A stretch of DNA of 64,000 nucleotides from PALSA-1003 sp963741315 (GTDB lineage: Bacteria; Pseudomonadota; Gammaproteobacteria; Burkholderiales; Casimicrobiaceae), in contig CAVUHK010000010.1 of assembly GCA_963741315.1 (NCBI GenBank), forward strand, positions 186,001 through 250,000, written 5' to 3'. Each line of letters opens with the position of its first letter. Position 1 is the stretch's first letter. Below, piece after piece: positions 16,576-24,650 of this stretch. Made by a program: the position numbers and the translations under genes. Under the pieces are notes generated by a model. It searched no databases, was not told the origin of the DNA, and saw only the letters and a program-made list of their open reading frames with translations.

Positions 16576-17004
16576 ATGAAAACCTATTCTGCCAAGCCCA
16601 AGGACGTCGTGCAGGATTGGTACGTCGTCGACGCCAGCGAGAAGGTGCTCGGACGGCTTGCCAGTGCGATCGCGCACCGCCTTCGCGGCAAGCACAAGCC
16701 GATCTTCACCCCGCACATCGACACCGGCGATTTCATCGTCGTAACCAATGTCGAAAAGATCGTGGTGACCGGCAACAAGGCCGAGGACAAGCTCTACCAT
16801 CGGCATACTGGTTATCCTGGCGGTATCCGTACCGTCAATTTCACGCAGATGCAACAGCGTTTCCCCGGCCGCGTGCTCGAGAAGGCCGTGAAGGGCATGC
16901 TGCCCAAGGGACCGCTGGGTTACGCGATGATCAAGAAACTCAAGGTCTACGCCGGCCCTGCGCACCCGCATGCAGCGCAGCAGCCCAAGACGCTGGTCCT
17001 CTAA
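16576..17004 (+). CDS. rplM: 50S ribosomal protein L13
   Basis: The 142-residue protein is full length (MKTYSAKPKDVVQDWYVVDA at the start, GYAMIKKLKVYAGPAHPHAAQ near the end). L13 is an early-binding large-subunit protein. It forms the usual operon with rpsI, 44 nt downstream. ATG 16576 lacks an obvious Shine-Dalgarno sequence. An upstream in-frame ATG at 16507 would overlap the promoter and is rejected. Confidence 0.98.
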   Translation: MKTYSAKPKDVVQDWYVVDASEKVLGRLASAIAHRLRGKHKPIFTPHIDTGDFIVVTNVEKIVVTGNKAEDKLYHRHTGYPGGIRTVNFTQMQQRFPGRVLEKAVKGMLPKGPLGYAMIKKLKVYAGPAHPHAAQQPKTLVL

Positions 17005-17048
17005 GCGTTCCCACGACTTCCTCACGAGTCCAACAGCAAGGTTCGTCC

Positions 17049-17441
17049 ATGATTGGCAACTACTACTACGGCACGGGCAGGCGCAAAAGCGCGGTCGCGC
17101 GTGTATTCCTCAAGCAGGGCTCAGGTAAATTCGTCGTCAATGAAAAACCCGTCGACGAATTCTTCACCCGCGAAACCGGACGCATGGTCGTGCGTCAGCC
17201 GCTCAAGCTCACGAGCCACGAAGTGACGTTCGACATCATGGTCAACGTGAACGGCGGCGGTGAATCGGGGCAAGCCGGCGCGGTTCGCCACGGCATCACT
17301 CGCGCGCTGATCGACTACGACGCGCAGCTCAAGCCCACGTTGTCCAAGGCCGGGCTGGTGACGCGCGACGCACGCGAAGTCGAGCGCAAGAAAGTGGGTC
17401 TGCACAAGGCCCGACGTCGCAAGCAATTCTCCAAGCGCTAA
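17049..17441 (+). CDS. rpsI: 30S ribosomal protein S9
   Basis: The 130-residue protein begins MIGNYYYGTGRRKSAVARVF and ends in the basic tail KARRRKQFSKR that reaches the ribosomal P site. Both are hallmarks of S9. AAGG lies upstream of ATG 17049. It is the second gene of the rplM-rpsI operon and is followed by a terminator-like hairpin. Confidence 0.98.
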   Translation: MIGNYYYGTGRRKSAVARVFLKQGSGKFVVNEKPVDEFFTRETGRMVVRQPLKLTSHEVTFDIMVNVNGGGESGQAGAVRHGITRALIDYDAQLKPTLSKAGLVTRDAREVERKKVGLHKARRRKQFSKR

Positions 17442-17470
17442 AGGCTGTTACTGCCTGTGCGTTCGTTCAG

Positions 17471-17499
17471 GGCCGCCGCAAGGCGGCCTTGGCGCTTTT
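17471..17499 (+). terminator. Terminator-like hairpin after rpsI
   Basis: A 7-bp stem GGCCGCC (17471-17477) / GGCGGCC (17482-17488) with a GCAA tetraloop is followed by TT and, after a few bases, TTTT. The interrupted T-tract makes it a moderate terminator between rpsI and argC. Confidence 0.65.
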
Positions 17500-17589
17500 G
17501 GATCGTCTCCGCCTCAATCCAACATCAATGCCAATGTCATAGGATACGGCGGCGATGCTAGAATCAGTACCGTACAACCGAGGACAATG

Positions 17590-18630
17590 ATGATCGAGAT
17601 CGGCATTGTGGGTGGTACCGGTTATACCGGAGTCGAATTGCTGCGGTTGCTCGCGGTGCATCCGCAAGCCTCGGTGCGCGTCATTACCTCGCGCAAGGAG
17701 ACCGGCATGCCGGTTTCCGAAATGTTCCCCAGCCTGCGCCGCCTGGGCGCGCTCTCCGACCTGCGCTTTTCCGATCCGGCGCAGGCCGACCTGAAGGGCT
17801 GCAAGGTCGTGTTCTTTGCCACGCCGCACGGTGTCGCCATGGCACAGGCGCGCGAACTCGTCGGTGCAGGCGTGAAGATCATCGATCTCGCCGCCGACTT
17901 TCGTCTCAAGGACCCCGCCGAATTCGAGCGCTGGTACAAGATGCCTCATTCCTGCACCGACCTGCTGGCCGAGTCGGTGTATGGACTGCCGGAAATGTAT
18001 CGCGAGCGCATCGCCAAGGCCCGCATCGTGGGCAATCCCGGCTGTTATCCGACGGCGACCCAGTTGGGCTTCCTGCCGCTGGTCGAAGCCGGCCTGGTCG
18101 ACCCGGCGCATCTGATCGCCGACGCCAAGTCGGGCGTGTCCGGCGCCGGCCGCAAGGCCGAGCTCGGGCTGATGTTCAGCGAGGCTGCCGACAACTTCAA
18201 GGCCTACAACGTCGGCGCTCACCGGCACCAGCCCGAAATCGTCCAGGGCCTGAATGACTTCTCGAAGGCGCCGGTATCGCTGGTGTTCACGCCACACCTT
18301 ACCCCGATGATCCGGGGCATCCACGCCACGCTCTACGCCCGGCTCACCGGCAAGGATGTCGACCTGCAGGCGCTCTACGAAAAACGCTACGCGGGCGAAC
18401 CGTTCGTCGACGTCATGCCGCCGGGCAGTCATCCGGACACGCGCTCGGTGCGTGCGGCCAACGTGTGCAGGATCGCGGTCCACCGCCCGCCGGGCAGCGA
18501 CACCGTGGTCATCCTCTCGGTCATCGACAACCTGGTCAAAGGCGCCGCGGGACAGGCGATCCAGAACATGAACCTCATGTTCGGCTTGCCGGAAACCACG
18601 GGCCTCACGGCGCCGCCGCTGTTGCCGTAG
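17590..18630 (+). CDS. argC: N-acetyl-gamma-glutamyl-phosphate reductase
   Basis: The 346-residue cytosolic enzyme reduces N-acetylglutamyl-5-phosphate with NADPH in arginine synthesis. The nucleotide-binding GIVGGTGYTGVELLRLL is at the N-terminus and the active-site Cys lies in VGNPGCYPTA near residue 148. Tandem ATG codons occur at 17587 and 17590; GAGGA is spaced 5 nt from the second, which is preferred. It begins the conserved betaproteobacterial block argC-(coiled-coil protein)-bactofilin-erpA. Confidence 0.96.
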   Translation: MIEIGIVGGTGYTGVELLRLLAVHPQASVRVITSRKETGMPVSEMFPSLRRLGALSDLRFSDPAQADLKGCKVVFFATPHGVAMAQARELVGAGVKIIDLAADFRLKDPAEFERWYKMPHSCTDLLAESVYGLPEMYRERIAKARIVGNPGCYPTATQLGFLPLVEAGLVDPAHLIADAKSGVSGAGRKAELGLMFSEAADNFKAYNVGAHRHQPEIVQGLNDFSKAPVSLVFTPHLTPMIRGIHATLYARLTGKDVDLQALYEKRYAGEPFVDVMPPGSHPDTRSVRAANVCRIAVHRPPGSDTVVILSVIDNLVKGAAGQAIQNMNLMFGLPETTGLTAPPLLP

Positions 18631-18640
18631 GTCAGCCTCG

Positions 18641-19393
18641 ATGAACATGCGCGTGTTCGGGCGGAAGCTCCGCCAGACTTTTGGCATCAGCGCGCCGCGC
18701 ATGGCGGTACGCACGCATCTTTCGTGGCGCTGGAAGGTGCCGGCTCTGCTGCTGTCGCTGGCGTTGATCGCGGGCATGTGGTGGTGGGGTTTCGACTTCG
18801 GCCAGATCCTGGGCGGATTCAACCGCAGCGCCGTAGCGGAGAAGCAGGCGCAACTGGAAACCGACCTGGACAAGACCAGGACCGAGAACGCGAGACTGCG
18901 CACCCGCATCTCCGAACTCGAAAGCGACCTCAACATCACGCGCGGCTCCCAGGCGACGTTGACCAAGCAATCGTTGGAACTGCAAAACGAAAACACCCAG
19001 ATCAAGGAGGAACTCGCCTTCCTGCAGAAGTTGTCGAGTGACAGTGGCAAGCAGGGGACGATCACCATCCAGCGCATGAGCGTCGAACGCGAGCGCGAGG
19101 ATGCGTACCACTACAGCCTGTTGATCGTGCGCGGCGGCAGTCCGGCCGATGAGTTCACCGGCCAACTCTCGCTCCAGGCGGGGCTGGTCAATAACGGGCG
19201 TCCGGCGAACCTGACCCTGCCCGACGATCAGCCCGACGCGGCGGCTGCGCTGAAGCTTAAATTCAAGTATTATCAACGCATTGAAGGCACCATCCGCGTC
19301 CCTGCGGGCAGCCAGTTGCGCACGCTGCAGGCGCGGGTGCTCGAAGCGGGGCAGCCGCAGCCCAAGGCAACCCGCAGCTTGAATCTCTCGTAG
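18641..19393 (+). CDS. Membrane-anchored coiled-coil protein (DUF6776-like)
   Basis: The 250-residue protein has a short cytoplasmic N-terminus, one transmembrane helix (WKVPALLLSLALIAGMWWWG, about residues 31-50), a coiled coil of about 70 residues rich in Glu/Leu/Gln (EKQAQLETDLDKTRTENARL onward), and a C-terminal beta-rich periplasmic domain. The gene lies between argC and a bactofilin gene. The synteny and topology match a conserved but uncharacterised betaproteobacterial family; I infer a role in envelope organisation with the bactofilin. ATG 18641 is followed by a second in-frame ATG at 18647. Confidence 0.75.
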   Translation: MNMRVFGRKLRQTFGISAPRMAVRTHLSWRWKVPALLLSLALIAGMWWWGFDFGQILGGFNRSAVAEKQAQLETDLDKTRTENARLRTRISELESDLNITRGSQATLTKQSLELQNENTQIKEELAFLQKLSSDSGKQGTITIQRMSVEREREDAYHYSLLIVRGGSPADEFTGQLSLQAGLVNNGRPANLTLPDDQPDAAAALKLKFKYYQRIEGTIRVPAGSQLRTLQARVLEAGQPQPKATRSLNLS

Positions 19394-19402
19394 GAGGACC
19401 TC

Positions 19403-19810
19403 ATGTTCGAACGGAAGAAGTCACCTCCGCCGCAGAAGCGCATCGACAGCCTGATCGGCGCCGGCACCACGTTGCACGGCGATATAGCGTTCACCGGCGG
19501 CCTGCGCATCGATGGCACCGTCGAGGGCAAGGTGACAACGGTCGACAACCAGCCCGGAACGCTGGTGATCAGCGAGAAAGCCCGGGTCGAAGGCGAGGTA
19601 CGCGTTTCTCACGTCGTGGTCAACGGTGTAGTCGCCGGTCCGCTGACCGCCAATGATTATCTGGAACTGCAGGCCAAGGCGCGGGTCAATGGAGATGTGC
19701 AGTACCGTGCACTGGAAATGCACGTTGGCGCCATCGTCCAGGGCAAGCTCGTGCACAACGAGCCCGAGACGGCCTCGATTGTCGAATTGAAGCGCGCGTC
19801 CGGAGACTAG
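19403..19810 (+). CDS. Bactofilin (polymer-forming cytoskeletal protein)
   Basis: The 135-residue protein is a single bactofilin domain: glycine/valine-rich right-handed beta-helix repeats (LRIDGTVEGKVT, VVNGVVAGPLTANDYLELQ, ARVNGDVQYRALEMHVGAIV) flanked by short unstructured ends. Bactofilins polymerise without nucleotides and act as scaffolds for cell-wall enzymes. TAGGAGG precedes ATG 19403 by about 5 nt. The upstream coiled-coil membrane protein is only 10 nt away. An M23 peptidase, a common bactofilin partner, is encoded about 2.2 kb downstream on the other strand. Confidence 0.92.
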   Translation: MFERKKSPPPQKRIDSLIGAGTTLHGDIAFTGGLRIDGTVEGKVTTVDNQPGTLVISEKARVEGEVRVSHVVVNGVVAGPLTANDYLELQAKARVNGDVQYRALEMHVGAIVQGKLVHNEPETASIVELKRASGD

Positions 19811-19814
19811 GACG

Positions 19815-19843
19815 TTGACCCGCGGTTGCACCCGTCCCATAAT
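19815..19843 (+). promoter_or_regulatory. Sigma-70 promoter of erpA
   Basis: TTGACC (19815-19820), 17-bp spacer and CATAAT (19838-19843) predict a transcript start near 19850, 23 nt before the erpA start codon. It lies directly after the bactofilin stop codon, so erpA can be expressed on its own. Confidence 0.7.
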
Positions 19844-19872
19844 CAGGACGCACCCGCACAAAGGAGTACGCA

Positions 19873-20223
19873 ATGAATGCAATGACTGACATGCCCGCCC
19901 CGCTCATCTTCTCCGACGCGGCCGCGGCCAAGGTCAAGGCGCTGATCGAAGAAGAAGGCAATCCCGACCTCAAGCTGCGCGTATTCGTCAGCGGAGGCGG
20001 CTGCTCCGGCTTCCAGTACGGCTTCACCTTCGACGAAACCGTCGCCGAGGACGACACCTCGATGGCGAAGAACGGCGTCACCCTGCTGATCGACCCGATG
20101 AGCTACCAGTACCTCGCCGGCGCCGAAATCGACTACACCGAAGGCCTCGAGGGCGCCCAGTTCGTGATCAAGAATCCGAACGCGACCACGACCTGCGGTT
20201 GCGGATCGTCGTTCTCGACCTGA
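19873..20223 (+). CDS. erpA: Iron-sulfur cluster insertion protein ErpA
   Basis: The 116-residue A-type carrier delivers Fe-S clusters to apoproteins. The three ligand cysteines are present: one in SGGGCSGFQYGF and two in the C-terminal TTCGCGSSFS. Length and sequence match ErpA rather than IscA/SufA. AAGGAG precedes ATG 19873. It has its own promoter and is followed by a strong terminator. Confidence 0.95.
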   Translation: MNAMTDMPAPLIFSDAAAAKVKALIEEEGNPDLKLRVFVSGGGCSGFQYGFTFDETVAEDDTSMAKNGVTLLIDPMSYQYLAGAEIDYTEGLEGAQFVIKNPNATTTCGCGSSFST

Positions 20224-20243
20224 GATAACGGCCAGTCGACACC

Positions 20244-20268
20244 AAACGGGCGCCGCGGCGCCCGTTTT
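20244..20268 (+). terminator. Rho-independent terminator of erpA
   Basis: A long GC-rich inverted repeat centred at 20255-20256 (arms 20244-20254 and 20257-20267) ends in GTTTT. Because the upstream arm begins with AAA, it may also work weakly for the convergent gene that ends at 20281. Confidence 0.75.
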
Positions 20269-20280
20269 ACTTTGGGTCGC

Positions 20281-20844
20281 TCAACACCCCGGCCCGGCAC
20301 CGGCCGCGGTCTGCGGCAGCGTCAGATCAAACTCCAGATTCCAATTGAACGGGGGCTTCTGATTGGCGGTCGCGCCGGTGATCTTGCCGCTGATTTTGCC
20401 GCCTTTCTTGAGGTCGCCCGCGAGCTGCTCGACCTTGACCTGCTTGTCGGATGCCGGCTCGAGCACCCATTGATCCTGCGGACCGAGCGAGAGTACCGTC
20501 GCGTGCTTGAAGATGATCTCCAGAGACTTGGCGGTCTTCGGCGAAGGCGTGGGACTTCCACCACCGGGGCAGAATCCCAATTGCACCATGGTTCGTCCCT
20601 TCTTGAAGCGTTCGCCAGTACTCGAAAGGTGGAAGAAATCACGTTCCTCGGCGGTGATGGGCGTGCTGGAGAACCAGATCGTCACGCCGTTACTCCCCGC
20701 GTAGTAGGCAACTTCGCAATAGGTGAGATCGAAAGCCTGACCACCCATCTGACCCTTGGCCGAGCACTTTCCCTGCGCCGAAGCCACCTGCGTGGCGACA
20801 AGCAGCATCCCAGCAATTACCGCACGTACGAGCAAGGATTTCAT
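20281..20844 (-). CDS. Secreted protein of unknown function
   Basis: The 187-residue product has a clear signal peptide (MKSLLVRAVIAGMLLVATQV, then ASA|QG) and AAGGAGG just before ATG 20844, so the start is well supported. The mature part is small and soluble, with cysteines at the N-terminus (GKCSAKG), in LTYCEV, in GFCPGG and at the extreme C-terminus (GPGC), which could form disulfides in the periplasm. No family is recognised. It sits between the erpA terminator and anmK and is separated from anmK by 80 nt. Confidence 0.75.
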   Translation of the reverse strand: MKSLLVRAVIAGMLLVATQVASAQGKCSAKGQMGGQAFDLTYCEVAYYAGSNGVTIWFSSTPITAEERDFFHLSSTGERFKKGRTMVQLGFCPGGGSPTPSPKTAKSLEIIFKHATVLSLGPQDQWVLEPASDKQVKVEQLAGDLKKGGKISGKITGATANQKPPFNWNLEFDLTLPQTAAGAGPGC

Positions 20845-20924
20845 CGCGCCTCCTTTGGCGTCATCGATCGACGATTCTGCGATCCTCGATTTCTCCCGCG
20901 CTCCGGAACGCATGTTCCAGCGAT

Positions 20925-22019
20925 CTACACGGGATAAATCGCGCCAAGAATACGCCCGCCGCGCGCCCCTGTGACGGCGGGCAGATTGCCCGGGCGGCCG
21001 GCGATGGTTTCGCGCGCGAGCCAGGCGAACGCCAGCGCCTCGACCTGATCGACCGCGATGCCGTAGCTTGCCGTCGCCGCGACCGCGCGCGGCCGCAGCG
21101 CCTTATCCAGGTCACGCATCAACGCGCCATTGAGGGCGCCTCCGCCGCAGACGAGCACCTCGGTTGCGTCGTGACAATGCGCCTCGACCGCATCGGCGAT
21201 CGTCTGCGCCGTCAGCAGGCAAAGCGTGCGCTGCACGTCAACCGGTGCGAACGCGGCATCCAGATGCCGCTCCAGCCAGCGCATGTCGAAATGGTCGCGG
21301 CCGGTGCTCTTCGGGGGCGTCAACGAGAAAAACGGTTCGGCGCGCAGCAGGTCGAGCAGCGGCGCAATGACGCGCCCCTGTGCGCCCCACGCTCCGTCGC
21401 GGTCGAATGATTGACCGGTGTGGCGCAGGGCCCAGGCATCGAGCAGAGTATTTCCAGGGCCGGTATCGAAGCCGCGCACGGGACCACCCGGCGGCAGGTC
21501 GGTCACGTTGGCGAACCCACCGATATTGACAACCACGCGATGGCGATCGGGGCGCGCGAACAGCGCCGCGTGGAAAGCCGGGACCAGCGGCGCACCCTGC
21601 CCGCCCGCGGCAACGTCACGACTGCGGAAGTCGGCAACGACGGTGATGCCGGTTGTCTCGGCAAGCCGCGCTGGATTCGCGAGCTGCAACGTGAACCCAA
21701 GGTCCGGCCGGTGCCTGACGGTCTGGCCATGAACGCCAATGGCGCCGATCTGCTTGCGATCGAGTTGGGTGCGCGCAAGCAGCGTGGCGACAGGCGCGGC
21801 ACAGGCGTCCATGAGCGCATTCGCCGCAAGCGCGGCCCGCTGCAGTTCGTCGGCGCCACTGTGTTGCAGCGCCGTCAACTCGGCGCGCAACGCCGGCGCG
21901 AACGCGACATGCGCGTGGGCGAGGGTGCGGCACGGGGGTACCGAGAAGTCGGCCAGCACCGCATCGACGCCGTCGATGCTGGTGCCGGACATGAGCCCGA
22001 TGTAGAGCTCGGCGGTCAA
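20925..22019 (-). CDS. anmK: Anhydro-N-acetylmuramic acid kinase
   Basis: The 364-residue enzyme phosphorylates and opens 1,6-anhydro-MurNAc during cell-wall recycling. Family motifs are GLMSGTSIDGVDAVL at the N-terminus, GVHGQTVRHRP, NIGGFANVT, GFDTGPGN and VCGGGALN. No ATG lies at the expected N-terminus; TTG 22019 gives MTAELYIGLMSGTS and starts 10 nt after the peptidase stop. Coupling with the upstream M23 peptidase gene is likely, and both act on peptidoglycan. Confidence 0.92.
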   Translation of the reverse strand: MTAELYIGLMSGTSIDGVDAVLADFSVPPCRTLAHAHVAFAPALRAELTALQHSGADELQRAALAANALMDACAAPVATLLARTQLDRKQIGAIGVHGQTVRHRPDLGFTLQLANPARLAETTGITVVADFRSRDVAAGGQGAPLVPAFHAALFARPDRHRVVVNIGGFANVTDLPPGGPVRGFDTGPGNTLLDAWALRHTGQSFDRDGAWGAQGRVIAPLLDLLRAEPFFSLTPPKSTGRDHFDMRWLERHLDAAFAPVDVQRTLCLLTAQTIADAVEAHCHDATEVLVCGGGALNGALMRDLDKALRPRAVAATASYGIAVDQVEALAFAWLARETIAGRPGNLPAVTGARGGRILGAIYPV

Positions 22020-22029
22020 AAGCGCGCTG

Positions 22030-23331
22030 CTAGTCGGCGCCCGCGAGCGTGACGCCGCGCACCAGCGAGAGCTGCGTGGCCAGCGGCGCGACCCGCTCGA
22101 GATAGCCGGCACGCTCGGCCGACGGGATCGGCTGTGCGTTGGGCAGCGCGATGGTCATCGGGTCGCGTTGTTCGTTGTTGACACGAAATTCGTAGTGCAG
22201 GTGCGGCCCCGTTGCCCAGCCGGTCTGGCCGACATAGCCGATGACATCACCCTGCGCGACCTGCGCGCCGGGTTTCATGCCGGCGGCGAAGCGCGACAGG
22301 TGCGCATACACGGTCGAGTACGCGCCATTGTGCTGAAGCACCACGACATTGCCGTAGCCATTCTGCGCGCCGACGACGCCGACCTTGCCATCGCCCGCGG
22401 CATGCACGGGCGTGCCCGAGGGTGCCGCGAAGTCCACGCCTTTGTGCGCACGCCAGGTCTGCATGAACGGGTGGAATCGCGCCAGCGAGAAGCCGGAAGT
22501 CACGCGTGTGAACGCCAGCGGCGAGCGCAGGAACGCCTTGCGCAGGCTCTTGCCATCCTCGGCGTAGAAGCCTTCCGCGCCCTCAGCGCCGCGCCACAGG
22601 AAGGCGCGATACGCGGTGCCCTTGTTGACGAACTCGGCGGCAACGACGCGCCCCGGGCCGACGGGCAGCCCCTCGACCTCGCGCATTTCGTAGACCACCG
22701 CGAAACGATCGCCGCGGCGCAGGTCGTGGTGAAAGTCGATGTCGCCGGAGAACACGTCGGCGATCTGGCCGGTGATCGCATCGGGCAGTCCCACGCCGTC
22801 GGCGGCGGCGAACAGCGACGAGCGAATCTCTGCCGCGCGCATCTCCAGGCGCACCGCTTCTCGCGGCGGCGCCGATCCGGCGGCAAAGCCTTCTGCATTG
22901 CGGCTCACCGACAGCATCTCGCCATTCTGGGTAAGGTAGGACAGCGCCAGCAGGTGTCCGTCGTCGTCGGTCTGCACGCGCACCGACTTGCCCGGCTTGA
23001 GCTGATAGAGCGGGCGCGCGCGCACGTCGAGGTGAAGGAAATTGAGCGCCGCCGCATCGGTGACCGACAGGCGGGCCAGCACGCTGCCCAGCGTGTCGCC
23101 GCGCTGGATGCTTTCTTCGCGCCAGTAACCGGTGACCGGAGGCGTTGCCGCGAACTCGGGGAGCGTCAGATCGCGCTTGACGAATTGGGTGGTGACATCG
23201 ACCAGCGTCGTGTCCGGCGCAAGGCCGAACGCAGCGACCACACCGAGGCTCATGAGCAGGACGACCGCCAGCAACCTGCCAGGGCCCGCCCAGCCGGTAA
23301 GCTTGGTCTTGCTATGCGCTAGAATTCGCAA
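22030..23331 (-). CDS. Murein endopeptidase, M23 family
   Basis: The 433-residue protein has an N-terminal signal anchor (RLLAVVLLMSLGVVAAFG), an OapA/LysM-like region (SIQRGDTLGSVLARLSV) and a C-terminal LytM/M23 peptidase domain with zinc ligands in HKGVDFAAPSG and GPHLHYEF. It would cut peptide cross-links in the periplasm. The frame opens only at TTG 23331 because TGA lies 7 codons upstream, so TTG is the most likely start, with an internal one possible. It is divergent from tyrS and upstream of anmK. Confidence 0.9.
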   Translation of the reverse strand: MRILAHSKTKLTGWAGPGRLLAVVLLMSLGVVAAFGLAPDTTLVDVTTQFVKRDLTLPEFAATPPVTGYWREESIQRGDTLGSVLARLSVTDAAALNFLHLDVRARPLYQLKPGKSVRVQTDDDGHLLALSYLTQNGEMLSVSRNAEGFAAGSAPPREAVRLEMRAAEIRSSLFAAADGVGLPDAITGQIADVFSGDIDFHHDLRRGDRFAVVYEMREVEGLPVGPGRVVAAEFVNKGTAYRAFLWRGAEGAEGFYAEDGKSLRKAFLRSPLAFTRVTSGFSLARFHPFMQTWRAHKGVDFAAPSGTPVHAAGDGKVGVVGAQNGYGNVVVLQHNGAYSTVYAHLSRFAAGMKPGAQVAQGDVIGYVGQTGWATGPHLHYEFRVNNEQRDPMTIALPNAQPIPSAERAGYLERVAPLATQLSLVRGVTLAGAD

Positions 23332-23438
23332 TTCGAAGAAACGAGTTCATCCTCGGCCGCCCCATCGCGGTCGCCGCAGATTGTAGCAGACCCCCTAAAA
23401 GACCCATTTTGCCTGCCCCTTCCGGCCACCCTGCGCCC

Positions 23439-24641
23439 ATGCTGCCCGACCTTGCCCACCAACTGAGCGTCTTCAAGCGCGGCGCCGACGAACTCATCGT
23501 CGAGGCCGAGCTTGTCGAAAAGCTCAAACGCGGCAAGCCCTTGCGCATCAAGGAAGGGTTCGATCCGACGCGCCCCGACCTGCACCTGGGTCACACTGTG
23601 CAGTTCAACAAACTGCGGCAACTGCAGGACCTCGGCCACCACATCATCTTCCTGGTCGGCGACTTCACCGGAATGATCGGCGACCCCACCGGGCGCAATG
23701 TCACGCGACCACCGCTGTCGCGCGAGGAACTCGACGCCAATGCCAGGACCTACACCGACCAGGTCTTCCTGATCCTCGATCGAGAGCGGACCGAAGTCGC
23801 GTTCAACTCGAAGTGGCTGTCCGCGCTGGGCAGCGACGGCATGATCCGGCTCGCCTCCCGATATACCGTCGCGCGCATGCTCGAGCGCGACGATTTCGCC
23901 AAGCGCTACCGCGAAGGCCAACCGATCGCCGTGCACGAGTTCCTCTATCCGCTGGCGCAGGGCTACGACTCGGTGGCGCTGCACGCCGACGTCGAACTCG
24001 GCGGTACTGACCAGAAATTCAACCTGCTGGTCGGCCGCGAACTGCAGCGCCAGCACGGCCAGGAGCCGCAGTGCATCCTCACGCTGCCGCTGCTCGAAGG
24101 GCTCGACGGCGTCAACAAGATGTCGAAGTCGATGGACAACTACATCGGCATCACCGAGGCGCCCGGCGAGATGTTCGGCAAGCTCATGTCGATTTCCGAC
24201 ACGCTGATGTGGCGCTACTACGAGTTGTTGTCGTTTCGGCCGCTGGACGAAATCGCGCGGCTCAAGCAGGAATGCGAGTCCGGCCGAAATCCGCGCGATG
24301 CAAAGGTGCTGCTCGGTCAGGAGATCGTGGCGCGCTTTCACTCGCCGAAAGCCGCGGAAGCCGCGCTCGCCGAGTTCGAGGCGCGTTTCCGCGATCACGC
24401 GCAGCCGGAAACGATGCCCGAGTTGACCATCGCCACCGGCGGCAAGGGACTGCCACTGCCACAACTCTGCAAGCAGGCAGGACTGACTGCGAGCACCTCG
24501 GAGGCGCTGCGCCTGGTCGAGCAGCGCGGCCTGAAGATCGACGGCGACGTCGTCTCGGACAAGGCGTTGGTGGTCGCTGCCGGCAAGACCGTTGTCGTGC
24601 AGGCCGGGAAACGCAAGTTCGCGCGCGTGACCCTGACCTGA
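23439..24641 (+). CDS. tyrS: Tyrosyl-tRNA synthetase
   Basis: The 400-residue class I synthetase charges tRNA-Tyr. It has the HIGH-type motif DLHLGHT, the KMSKS motif in VNKMSKSMDN and a C-terminal S4-like RNA-binding domain (TSTSEALRLVEQRGLKIDGD). Length and the spacing of motifs match the TyrZ-like long form. ATG 23439 (MLPDLAHQLSVF) is preferred over an upstream in-frame TTG at 23409. It converges with soxB, with only 9 nt between the two stop codons. Confidence 0.96.
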   Translation: MLPDLAHQLSVFKRGADELIVEAELVEKLKRGKPLRIKEGFDPTRPDLHLGHTVQFNKLRQLQDLGHHIIFLVGDFTGMIGDPTGRNVTRPPLSREELDANARTYTDQVFLILDRERTEVAFNSKWLSALGSDGMIRLASRYTVARMLERDDFAKRYREGQPIAVHEFLYPLAQGYDSVALHADVELGGTDQKFNLLVGRELQRQHGQEPQCILTLPLLEGLDGVNKMSKSMDNYIGITEAPGEMFGKLMSISDTLMWRYYELLSFRPLDEIARLKQECESGRNPRDAKVLLGQEIVARFHSPKAAEAALAEFEARFRDHAQPETMPELTIATGGKGLPLPQLCKQAGLTASTSEALRLVEQRGLKIDGDVVSDKALVVAAGKTVVVQAGKRKFARVTLT

Positions 24642-24650
24642 GCAAAGCGT